Assembly (NCBI GenBank): GCA_963761775.1
Contig: CAVXIF010000009.1
Span: 1 to 64,000 of the forward strand
Direction: 5' to 3'
From: Parerythrobacter_A sp963761775
Lineage (GTDB): Bacteria > Pseudomonadota > Alphaproteobacteria > Sphingomonadales > Sphingomonadaceae
Length of the DNA: 64,000 nucleotides
The position numbers and the translations under genes were made by a program. The notes beneath the pieces are model-generated. The model was not told where the DNA came from. It did not search any database and saw only the letters and a list, made by a program, of their open reading frames with translations. This document shows, piece after piece, positions 47,307 through 54,926 of this stretch; within the stretch, counting starts at the first letter, position 1, and each line of letters begins with the position of its first letter.

Positions 47307-48410
47307 ATGCGACTGTTATTTATACTTAGAACGGTCACGCGCGCAGGCGGCGGAATATACTATGCGGCAGCTGGGCTTGCTGATGCTTTGGTTTCACAAG
47401 GCCAAGCCGTAAGCGTGGCAGGCGGGGGCGATGACCATTTGGAAGCCGATCTATCGGTATGGGGTGGCGCAGATTTGCATCCTGTTCGCAAGACCGGCTT
47501 CTATGGTCTGCACCATGAGTTGGTTGGCTATACGCGAAAAGGCGATTTCGACGTAAGCCACGTTCACGGTATTTGGAGTGCCGCTTCCATTATGGGACGA
47601 GCGGTTCCAGCGAACAACGCACTCGTCGTGTCCCCGCATGGCATGCTCGATCCGTGGATTTTATCGCGTAGCCCGACCAAGAAAGCCTTGCACGCGGCGT
47701 TTCTCGAAAAGCCGCTGATGCGACGATCCGTCATCCACGCCCTCTGCCAGTCGGAGGCGGAGAGTTGTGCCGCTTACATGCCTTCAGCGGCCGAGCGGAT
47801 CCACATCGTGCCCAACGGTATCAACCCGCCCGATGCCGAACCGGTGCCGGGCGCCGCCAAGAGCGGGACCGTTTATCTCGGGCGGCTGCACGAGAAGAAG
47901 CAGGCGCTCGAACTGATTGCAGCCTGGAAACGCCTGCCGCCCAGTGAAGACAATACGCTGACCATCGCGGGCTGGGGAAGCGACGCGTATGAGGCGGCGG
48001 TCACCGCTGCCGTGGCCGATGCGCCGAACATCACCTTCATCGGGTCCTGTTATGGCGAGGAGAAGGTCGCGCTATTGAGCAAGGCGCGCTATTTCATCCT
48101 GCCATCGCTCAGCGAGGGGTTGCCCATGTCGGTATTGGAAGCGCTAAGTTACGGCGTCGTGCCGATCATCACGGATAGTTGCAATCTGCCCGAGCTTATC
48201 GAGGATGGCACGGCGCTTCATCTGCGCGAAGATATAGCCAACCTCGCGGACCTATATGCGGCGCAAGCAACGGCAACCCCGGCTGAACGCACTGCTCGCG
48301 CAGAAGCCTGTCGCTTGCGGTCGCACGATTATCATTGGGACCGCATCGCGCGCCGGATGGAGCCGGTTTACGACGCTGCCTTGCGTATGCGGCGGGATGA
48401 CGTTGCGTGA
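47307..48410 (+). CDS. Family 4 glycosyltransferase
   Basis: 367 residues with the GT-B fold. The acceptor half opens RLLFILRTVTRAGGGIYYAA, and includes DVSHVHGIWSAASI and VVSPHGMLDPWILS. The donor half has IVPNGINPPDAEPV, TVYLGRLHEKKQALELIAAW, ILPSLSEGLPMSVLEALSYG (the E-x7-E motif) and ITDSCNLPELIEDGTA. The first third is AT-rich like the preceding gene, the rest returns to high GC, which may mark a recombination junction around 47.6 kb. Sugar specificity unknown. Confidence 0.88.
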   Translation: MRLLFILRTVTRAGGGIYYAAAGLADALVSQGQAVSVAGGGDDHLEADLSVWGGADLHPVRKTGFYGLHHELVGYTRKGDFDVSHVHGIWSAASIMGRAVPANNALVVSPHGMLDPWILSRSPTKKALHAAFLEKPLMRRSVIHALCQSEAESCAAYMPSAAERIHIVPNGINPPDAEPVPGAAKSGTVYLGRLHEKKQALELIAAWKRLPPSEDNTLTIAGWGSDAYEAAVTAAVADAPNITFIGSCYGEEKVALLSKARYFILPSLSEGLPMSVLEALSYGVVPIITDSCNLPELIEDGTALHLREDIANLADLYAAQATATPAERTARAEACRLRSHDYHWDRIARRMEPVYDAALRMRRDDVA

Positions 48411-48991
48411 CCGATCCTATTCTGCCCGGCTCGGCGTTCGGTTCGGCCGGTCGTGCACGCAGCTTCACCTGGTCACATGTCCTGTTTCGCGCGATCTGGA
48501 ACATGGTATGGGCGCTGACGTGCAGCTGGACCCCGCCGCAACTCTATGCGTGGCGCAGGTTCGTACTGAACCTGTTCGGCGCGGATGTGGCACGTGGCGC
48601 ACGTGTCTATGGCTCTGCGAAGGTCTGGTATCCTCCCAATCTGAAAATGGGCAAAGGGGCGGTGCTGGGGCCGCATACCGTCTGCTATTGCATGGATACG
48701 ATTGTGCTGGAGGATTTTGCGGAAGTGGCGCAGTACAATTATCTCGCCGCCGGTACGCATGATATTGAAAGTGCCACGTTCCAGCTAACCACGCGGCCCA
48801 TCCGCATCTGTTCCTATGCGTGGCTGGCAGCAGGCGGATTCGTCGGGCCGGGCGTCACTGTGGCGGAAGGGGCAGTTTTGGCGGCGCGAGGCGTAACCTT
48901 CCGCGATCTGGATGCGTGGACCGTCTATGTCGGGAACCCGGCGCAGCCCACCCGGGCGCGCGGCAAGTTTATCAAGGAGGACGCCGCATGA
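48407..48991 (+). CDS. WcaF-like hexapeptide-repeat acetyltransferase
   Basis: 194 residues of a left-handed beta-helix acyltransferase. After an amphipathic N-terminus (FTWSHVLFRAIWNMVWALTC) come hexapeptide repeats (ARGARVYGSAKVWYPPNLKM, GKGAVLGPHTVCYCMDTIVL), ATFQLTTRPIRICSYAWLAA and GVTVAEGAVLAARGVTFRDL, as in colanic-acid acetyltransferase WcaF. It likely O-acetylates the repeat unit using acetyl-CoA. The GTG start overlaps the upstream stop, and its stop overlaps the next start. Confidence 0.85.
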   Translation: MTDPILPGSAFGSAGRARSFTWSHVLFRAIWNMVWALTCSWTPPQLYAWRRFVLNLFGADVARGARVYGSAKVWYPPNLKMGKGAVLGPHTVCYCMDTIVLEDFAEVAQYNYLAAGTHDIESATFQLTTRPIRICSYAWLAAGGFVGPGVTVAEGAVLAARGVTFRDLDAWTVYVGNPAQPTRARGKFIKEDAA

Positions 48992-49977
48992 GCAGGCTCT
49001 TCATGACCGGAGCGTCCGGCTTCATCGGCAACGAACTGGCCGAGATCGCGGTATCTGGCGGGCATACGATCTGCAATTTCGACATCGCGCCACCGACCGA
49101 CGATAAACGGGCGTTCTGGATCGAGGGGGACGTGCGTGACGCGGATGCCCTAGCCCGCGCGATGTACAACTTCGCGCCCGATTACGTGGTACACCTCGCC
49201 AGCGATACCGACGTGTCCATCGTCGATCTGGAACAGTTTACCGTTACCCTAGATGGAACCCGGAATGTCGTAGCGGCGGTGGCAGGATTGCCATCGCTGC
49301 AGCGGTTCGTACATATTTCCACGCAGTTTGCGGTGCGCCCCGGCATTGCCCCGCCCGACGATGCCTATCTCGAACCCTACACCGTCTACGGACAGGCCAA
49401 GGCCGAGACCGAGCGCATCGTGCGCGGAGCGAAACTGTCCGTGCCGTGGCTCATCGTACGCCCGACTATTATCTGGGGGCCGCGCCACCCCAGCTTTAGC
49501 AAGAACATCTTTCGCTATATCCGCAGCCGCAAATACATGCACCCGGTCGGGCTCGGCCCTATTCGTCGCGCATTCGGTTATGTGACGAACACAGCCTCGC
49601 AAATTTACGCCCTGACCTTGAGCGACGAGGCGAACATACGACGAAAGGTCTATTATGTCGGCGACGAAGCGCTGGATTACGCGCGATGGGCCGATGCCTT
49701 TTCGATCGGTCTGACCGGAAAGAAAGCGCGCCGTTTGCCGGTTCCCTTACTGAAAGCGATGGGTTTGGCGGGGGACTTTGCGAAACGGCTGGGGCTGCCT
49801 GCGCCGATCGACTCCGGTCGTGCGTTTCGGATGTCGACGCCCAGTCAAGTCGATCTGCAACCGATTCTGGATTTGGCAGGCCCTCCGGCCATCGGCTTCG
49901 ACGAGGGCGTTGCGCACACGATAGCATGGCTGAATGCAGATACAGACAGGATCGCACAACAAGAGGCAAGCCGATGA
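48988..49977 (+). CDS. NAD-dependent epimerase/dehydratase family protein
   Basis: 329 residues of an extended short-chain dehydrogenase. LFMTGASGFIGNELAEIAVS is the NAD site, YVVHLASDTDVSIVDLEQFT follows, and the active site is YTVYGQAKAETERIV (Tyr-x3-Lys), then PWLIVRPTIIWGPRHPSFSK. It most likely modifies a nucleotide sugar (epimerase, dehydratase or reductase); the sequence does not say which. AAGGAGG precedes the ATG, which overlaps the previous stop as ATGA. Confidence 0.85.
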   Translation: MSRLFMTGASGFIGNELAEIAVSGGHTICNFDIAPPTDDKRAFWIEGDVRDADALARAMYNFAPDYVVHLASDTDVSIVDLEQFTVTLDGTRNVVAAVAGLPSLQRFVHISTQFAVRPGIAPPDDAYLEPYTVYGQAKAETERIVRGAKLSVPWLIVRPTIIWGPRHPSFSKNIFRYIRSRKYMHPVGLGPIRRAFGYVTNTASQIYALTLSDEANIRRKVYYVGDEALDYARWADAFSIGLTGKKARRLPVPLLKAMGLAGDFAKRLGLPAPIDSGRAFRMSTPSQVDLQPILDLAGPPAIGFDEGVAHTIAWLNADTDRIAQQEASR

Positions 49978-50926
49978 CGTATGATCTTTCCGGAAAGCGG
50001 GTCTATGTCGCCGGGCATACCGGCATGGTGGGGTCCGCCATCGTCCGGCGGCTGGGGCGCGAAGGGTGCGACGTTCTGACGACGGCGCGTAGCGGCGACG
50101 ATGCCATCGACCTGCGAGAGCAGGCAGCGGTGCGTGCGTGGTTCGCGGATCGGCGCCAGATGCGGTCGTGCTGGCCGCGGCGAAGGTCGGCGGCATTCAA
50201 GCCAATGCCAGCTATCCCGCGCAGTTTCTCTACGACAATCTGATGATCGAGGCGAACATCATCGAGGCGTCGCGACAGGTCGAGGTCGAAAAGCTGCTGT
50301 TTCTGGGGTCTTCGTGCATCTATCCCAAGATGGCGCCGCAGCCGATACCCGAAGACGCATTGCTCACCGGACCGCTCGAACCGACGAACGAATGGTATGC
50401 CGTGGCGAAGATCGCCGGGATCAAGCTGTGCCAGGCCTATCGCCGCGAATATGGCTGCGATTACATCAGCGCGATGCCGACAAATCTTTACGGTCCGGGC
50501 GACAATTACGATCTGGAAAACAGCCACGTCCTGCCCGCACTGATCCGCAAGGCACACGAGGCGACCGCGAACGGTGCCGAGACCATGACGATCTGGGGCA
50601 GCGGTACGCCCTTGCGCGAATTCCTGCATGTCGACGATCTGGCGGATGCCTGTGTGTTCCTGATGAAAGCCTATTCGCAGGAGGGGCACGTCAATGTCGG
50701 GTCCAACGAGGAAATTTCGATCGGCGCCCTGGCCGAACTGGTGGCCGATATCGTGGGGTTCGACGGAACCATCGTGCGCGATACGTCGAAGCCGGACGGT
50801 ACGCCGCGAAAACTGATGGATAGCGCGGCGTTGAGAAACCTGGGTTGGGCACCCCGGATCCCGCTGCGGGACGGCATAGCAGGTGCGTATCGAACCTTTC
50901 TGGACGGGCACACGCGCGGAACATGA
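49974..50926 (+). CDS. fcl: GDP-L-fucose synthase (one frame break)
   Basis: Epimerises and reduces GDP-4-keto-6-deoxymannose to GDP-L-fucose; the substrate comes from gmd at 52947. VYVAGHTGMVGSAIVRRLGR starts the protein, then after the break near 50157 comes DAVVLAAAKVGGIQANASYP, LFLGSSCIYPKMAPQPIPED, the active site NEWYAVAKIAGIKLCQAYR and PTNLYGPGDNYDLENSHVLP. One missing C in a GCGCC run explains the shift, so the gene is likely intact, about 317 residues. It overlaps both neighbours by ATGA. Confidence 0.9.
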
Positions 50927-52176
50927 GGATTGCGTTCCTCACGCTGAATTACGCGCCCGAACCGATCGGGATCGGGCCGTATTCGACCGGTACGGCAGAA
51001 TGGCTTGCAGCTGCGGGGCACGATGTGCAGGTTATCGCAGGCAAGCCCTATTATCCCGGCTGGAAAGTCGAGCCGGCGTGGCGTGGCGGTCTGTGGCGCA
51101 AGACAGTCGAAAACGGGGTGCGGGTGACGCGATGTGCGCATTACGTCCCGCAAAATCCCGGCGGTGCCAAGCGATTGCTACACCATGCGACCTTCGTACT
51201 CACGGCGATGGGCGCGATGCTTAGGCATATGGTGTCGCGCAAGAACCGTCCCGATCTCGTACTGGCTGTCGCCCCGGCGATGATGGCTGTACCGGTCGCT
51301 GCCATGGCGGCCCGGCTGGCCGGTGCGCCCTTGTGGCTGCATGTGCAGGATTTCGAGGTCGAGGCGGCTCGGGCCACAGGCCTGTTGTCCGAAACGGGGT
51401 TCATCTCCCGCATCGCAATGCGGATCGAACGACGTATTTTCGAATCAGCCGACCGGGTCAGCACCATCTCCCCGGCGATGCGACAAAAGCTGCATGACAA
51501 AGGCGTGGCCACAACCGACAGTTACGAATTTCGCAACTGGGCGGACATAACGGCGATCGCGCCGCTGGCTGGCCCGTCGCGCTATCGCAAAACCTGGTCG
51601 ATCGAAGCGCCGTATGTCGCTCTTTATTCCGGGAATATCGCCAACAAGCAGGGCATCGAGATCGTGCTCGAAGCAGCGCGATTGCTCGCTCATCGGCGCG
51701 ACCTGCGCTTCGTTGTCTGCGGCAACGGACCGAACCGCGAACGGCTTGCTGCAATGGGCCAGGATCTGCCGAACATTACTTTCCACGATCTCCAGCCGCG
51801 CGAAAACCTGTCGGAATTGCTAGGTCTGGCAACCGTGCACCTGCTGCCACAGATCGCCGGTGCCGCCGACCTCGTGCTGCCATCCAAACTGACCAACATG
51901 CTGGCATCCGGCGTGCCGGTGGTGGCAACGGCCGATGCGGGCACCGGACTGGCGAACGAAGTCGCCGGCGCCGGACTGGTGACGCCGCCCGGCGATGCAG
52001 GCGCGTTCGCCGCTGCTATCGAGCGCCTGCTCGACGAACCCGGGCTGGCATCCGATCTTGGAACGAACGCGCGCAGGAAAGCCGTGGAGGGGTGGGAAAA
52101 GTCGAGCATTCTGACGGCTCTGACCCGGCAGCTCGAAGCGCTTGCGCACCGCACCGGAACAACAGGGGAAACATGA
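50923..52176 (+). CDS. WcaI-like family 4 glycosyltransferase
   Basis: 417 residues, GT-B fold, closest by pattern to colanic-acid glycosyltransferase WcaI: MRIAFLTLNYAPEPIGIGPY, AGKPYYPGWKVEPAWRGGLW, LHVQDFEVEAARATGLL, then the donor half YVALYSGNIANKQGIEIVLE, FVVCGNGPNRERL, LPQIAGAADLVLPSKLTNML. WcaI adds fucose in E. coli, consistent with gmd and fcl next door; the assignment is inference. Start ATG overlaps the fcl stop. Confidence 0.87.
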   Translation: MRIAFLTLNYAPEPIGIGPYSTGTAEWLAAAGHDVQVIAGKPYYPGWKVEPAWRGGLWRKTVENGVRVTRCAHYVPQNPGGAKRLLHHATFVLTAMGAMLRHMVSRKNRPDLVLAVAPAMMAVPVAAMAARLAGAPLWLHVQDFEVEAARATGLLSETGFISRIAMRIERRIFESADRVSTISPAMRQKLHDKGVATTDSYEFRNWADITAIAPLAGPSRYRKTWSIEAPYVALYSGNIANKQGIEIVLEAARLLAHRRDLRFVVCGNGPNRERLAAMGQDLPNITFHDLQPRENLSELLGLATVHLLPQIAGAADLVLPSKLTNMLASGVPVVATADAGTGLANEVAGAGLVTPPGDAGAFAAAIERLLDEPGLASDLGTNARRKAVEGWEKSSILTALTRQLEALAHRTGTTGET

Positions 52177-52934
52177 TGGCTGAACGAACGGACAAGACGA
52201 CGGCAGAGGCGCTGCTGCATCGGCATTACCCCGAATCGGCCGTTGGCGGCTTTTCGCGCGTTAATGGCGGCGTGGAATTCTACACCCGCATCAACGCGCT
52301 GGTAGACAGCGAATCCACCGTGCTCGACTATGGCGCAGGGCGAGGCGCACAAATCGACCTGGAGCCGGTTCCCTATATCCGCAGGCTGAAAACGCTGAAG
52401 GGCCGCGTCAGGCATCTGGAAGGGTGCGACATCGACGAGGCGGTCATGGACAATCCCTATCTCGACAGCGCAAAACTGTTCGAACCCAATGCACCGCTTC
52501 CCTACGACGATGCGCAGTTCGATCTGATCTATTCCAGCTGGGTGTTCGAACATATCGACGACGCAAGCAAGGTTGCCACCGACATGCTTCGGGTGACCAA
52601 GCCGGGCGGATATATCTGCGCGATCACGCCGAACAAACGGGGCTACATCTCGGCGGCGGCGCGCCTTGCGGGCAATGCGAACCACACACGCCTATTGCGT
52701 CGCATCCAGCCCGACCGGCTGGAGCACGACGTCTTTCCGACCCGCTACCGCCTCAACACCGGCGGGGCCGTGCGCAAGGCCTTCGGCGCGGCGTCCGACG
52801 TAGTCGTGTACGATACCTCCTGGGAGCCCGCCTATCATTTCAATCGCAGCTTCATGTATGGCGCGCTGAAGGTCTTTCACGCGATCACCCCGCCCGGCAT
52901 GAAATCCGTCCTGCTGATCTTCATCCGCAAATAA
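52173..52934 (+). CDS. SAM-dependent methyltransferase
   Basis: 253 residues, class I Rossmann methyltransferase. Motif I is STVLDYGAGRGAQIDLEP near residue 50, with GRVRHLEGCDIDEAVMDNPY, the post-motif FDLIYSSWVFEHIDDASKVA and MLRVTKPGGYICAITPNKRG. It may O-methylate a sugar of the repeat unit. AGGGGAA precedes an ATGATG pair; the first ATG overlaps the previous stop. It is the last gene of the rightward run and converges on gmd, 12 bases away. Confidence 0.85.
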   Translation: MMAERTDKTTAEALLHRHYPESAVGGFSRVNGGVEFYTRINALVDSESTVLDYGAGRGAQIDLEPVPYIRRLKTLKGRVRHLEGCDIDEAVMDNPYLDSAKLFEPNAPLPYDDAQFDLIYSSWVFEHIDDASKVATDMLRVTKPGGYICAITPNKRGYISAAARLAGNANHTRLLRRIQPDRLEHDVFPTRYRLNTGGAVRKAFGAASDVVVYDTSWEPAYHFNRSFMYGALKVFHAITPPGMKSVLLIFIRK

Positions 52935-52946
52935 TGCGATAAGGGA

Positions 52947-54014
52947 TCAACGGGCCGGGTTCGGCGTCTCTGCGCGCAGGATGGCCATATCGGCCTGAAC
53001 CATTTCCCGCGCCAGATCGTGCGGGCCGGTTTCGTGGACCCAGCCCAGCTTCTCTTTCGCCTTCGTCGGATCGCCCAGCAACAAGTCGACTTCGGTCGGA
53101 CGGAAATAGCGCGGATCGATCTCGACCAGCAACCGTCCATCGCTTAGCGCATAGCCCTTCTCATCGACGCCGCTGCCGCGGAACTCGATGGGCACACCGG
53201 CTTCCTCGAACGCCCATAGCACGAAGTCCCGCACTTTCGTCGTAATGCCCGTTGCCAGCACGTAATCTTCGGGCGTGTCCTGCTGCATCATCAGCCACAT
53301 GCCACGCACATATTCGCGGGCGTGGCCCCAGTCGCGTTGCGCATCGATGTTCCCGAGATAGAGCCGGTCCTGCTGGCCAAGCGCGATGGCCGCGGCGGCG
53401 CGCGTGATCTTGCGCGTGACGAACGTCTCCCCGCGCAACGGGCTTTCGTGGTTGAACAGGATCCCGTTGGCTGCGAACATGCCATACGCTTCGCGATAAT
53501 TTACCGTGATCCAGTAGGCATATATCTTGGCCGCCGCATAAGGGCTGCGGGGGTAGAACGGTGTGGTCTCCGATTGGGGCACCTCCTGTACCAGGCCGTA
53601 CAGTTCGCTGGTCGACGCCTGATAGAAGCGCACCTGGTCTTCCATTTTGAGAATGCGGATGGCTTCGAGCAGGCGCAGGGTACCGATCGCATCGGCGTTG
53701 GCGGTATATTCGGGTGTTTCGAAACTGACCTGAACATGGCTCTGGGCGGCGAGATTGTAGATCTCGTGCGGCTTGGTTTCCTGCACGATGCGGATGAGGT
53801 TGGTCGAATCGACCATGTCGCCATAGTGCAGATGGAATTGCTGATCGCCAGTATGCGGATCCTGGTATATATCTTCGATCCGACCGGTGTTGAACGAGGA
53901 CGAACGGCGCTTGATCCCGTGGACCTCGTATCCTTTTTCGAGCAGCAGTTGCGAAAGATACGCACCATCCTGCCCGGTCACTCCGGTAATCAGCGCGCGC
54001 CTGCGTTCGGACAT
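52947..54014 (-). CDS. gmd: GDP-mannose 4,6-dehydratase
   Basis: A 355-residue NADP enzyme making GDP-4-keto-6-deoxymannose. It has ALITGVTGQDGAYLSQLLLE at the start, VHGIKRRSSSFNTGRIEDIY, NLAAQSHVQVSFETPEYTAN, the active site YPRSPYAAAKIYAYWITVNY, and NGILFNHESPLRGETFVTRK. The order and length are those of bacterial Gmd. It faces the fucose-utilising genes from the opposite strand and has its own promoter in the AT-rich gap to its right. Confidence 0.96.
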   Translation of the reverse strand: MSERRRALITGVTGQDGAYLSQLLLEKGYEVHGIKRRSSSFNTGRIEDIYQDPHTGDQQFHLHYGDMVDSTNLIRIVQETKPHEIYNLAAQSHVQVSFETPEYTANADAIGTLRLLEAIRILKMEDQVRFYQASTSELYGLVQEVPQSETTPFYPRSPYAAAKIYAYWITVNYREAYGMFAANGILFNHESPLRGETFVTRKITRAAAAIALGQQDRLYLGNIDAQRDWGHAREYVRGMWLMMQQDTPEDYVLATGITTKVRDFVLWAFEEAGVPIEFRGSGVDEKGYALSDGRLLVEIDPRYFRPTEVDLLLGDPTKAKEKLGWVHETGPHDLAREMVQADMAILRAETPNPAR

Positions 54015-54370
54015 GATAAGCCTTTCCAGTAGATTCGGCGGTAAGTTGATTTGTGTTTAACAGGTCGCCCGGTCGTGCGGAACCGTTGCCGTGCCCTTGC
54101 AGGCGCTTAATTTCGCAGTTCGGTCGAGGGGGTGGAGCGGGTAGCGGGATTCCGCCCCACACCTCAGTTACCCCGCAGGCCGCAGAAAACCGTGGTTTTC
54201 TGAATTAATGAAACTGTATGTATCCTGCCGTGTGGGAAGGTCAAGGCATCCTTCGCGACCTTGGTTCAAAATTGGCTGACAAATACTCAGAAACCCCTTT
54301 TGAAATTTCTTGATAAGCTGAAAGCGTGAAAAGGCTGTGTCTGCTTTGCGCCCCATAATCAGCCGTTTGC

Positions 54371-54391
54371 GCAAATTTTAGCGAATGGCTG
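54371..54391 (+). repeat. Left copy of a 21-bp direct repeat
   Basis: GCAAATTTTAGCGAATGGCT-G. Matches the copy at 60650-60670 at 18 of 21 positions (GCAAATT, 4 variable bases, CGAATGGCTG). The two copies bracket the MerC-receptor-ABC cassette in the same orientation. Confidence 0.6.
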
Positions 54392-54482
54392 CTTATGGGT
54401 TTTAACAAGTAGTACGGCATTGTCAGAAACTGGGTGGGAAGCGGACATTGAACTGAATAGTCACAGACCGGAGGAACGATCA

Positions 54483-54509
54483 TTGACTAACCGTTCGACG
54501 CAACATAAT
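54483..54509 (+). promoter_or_regulatory. Candidate sigma70-type promoter of the metal cassette
   Basis: TTGACT (54483-54488) and CATAAT (54504-54509) are separated by 15 bases; TAATTG two bases on gives a 17-base spacing. The start of transcription would fall inside or just before the dyad at 54515-54529. Seen in sequence; activity inferred. Confidence 0.45.
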
Positions 54510-54514
54510 TGAGA

Positions 54515-54529
54515 TGTGATAACGTTACA
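54515..54529 (+). promoter_or_regulatory. Zur/Fur-like operator candidate
   Basis: TGTGATAACGTTACA is an imperfect dyad with half-sites TGTGA and TGTAA around an AT-rich centre. It agrees at 11 of 15 positions with the enterobacterial Zur core TGTTATAATATAACA as I remember it. Placed directly after the -10 element it would block initiation when a metal-bound Fur-family repressor is bound. Which Fur-family protein binds cannot be told from sequence. Confidence 0.4.
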
Positions 54530-54545
54530 CGATTCGGCCGATCCA

Positions 54546-54926
54546 ATGCCCTCTACCGTCAATACTGATCGCGCTGCGTTAGCGCTGAGCTCGGCTTGTA
54601 TCGCGCACTGCGTTGCATTGCCGGTGCTATCGCTTGTGCTGCCATTTGCTGGGACGCTGGCAGAGATTGCGATCATTCACTGGATGCTTGCAGCCTCTGG
54701 CATTCTCACGTCCGTTAGTGTCGTTCTCCGAGCGCGAGACGCGCGTGCACCTCACTTTCTTGTGCCCGCCGGATTGGGATCTTTGCTCATTATTTTCGGC
54801 ATCTTCGCTGAGCAGTTTGGCGCTCGCGAAACTCTTCCTACCATTCTGGGAGGTCTGCTGCTTGCGGCGGCCCATCTGGGGCGGATCAATCAACATCACG
54901 CACACGGACGGACCCCCGCTCAATGA
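54546..54926 (+). CDS. MerC-domain membrane protein
   Basis: 126 residues, about four hydrophobic segments. The N-terminal motif SSACIAHCVALPVLSLVLPF carries two cysteines and a histidine (Cys18, His21, Cys22), the MerC-type metal-binding pattern; a second helix pair includes LVPAGLGSLLIIFGIFAE. A His-rich tail (NQHHAHGR) may also bind metal. An upstream GTG at 54516 lies within the operator and was rejected in favour of ATG 54546. Its stop overlaps the receptor start as ATGA. MerC was named from mercury resistance, but no merA, merR or merT is nearby, so zinc or another metal is more likely. Confidence 0.8.
   Translation: MPSTVNTDRAALALSSACIAHCVALPVLSLVLPFAGTLAEIAIIHWMLAASGILTSVSVVLRARDARAPHFLVPAGLGSLLIIFGIFAEQFGARETLPTILGGLLLAAAHLGRINQHHAHGRTPAQ

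Larger units (their letters stand above)
54015..54545. other. AT-rich spacer with dyads, left boundary of the metal cassette
   Basis: About 530 bases without a convincing gene. It holds a perfect dyad CAGAAAACC-GT-GGTTTTCTG at 54183-54202. It also holds an inverted repeat of 13 bases with one mismatch (54352-54364 and 54387-54399, 22-base loop), and the promoter and operator described separately. Short frames here lack codon bias. Confidence 0.6.

Noticed and set aside
54065..54200. Possible tRNA gene as an integration site at the left edge of the accessory block
   Set aside because: Both strands were read for a cloverleaf and a T-loop motif; none could be folded.
54546..54926. Mercury resistance (mer) operon
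   Set aside because: The MerC-type protein is alone; no merR, merT, merP or merA is present, and the partner genes are a TonB receptor and an ABC transporter.
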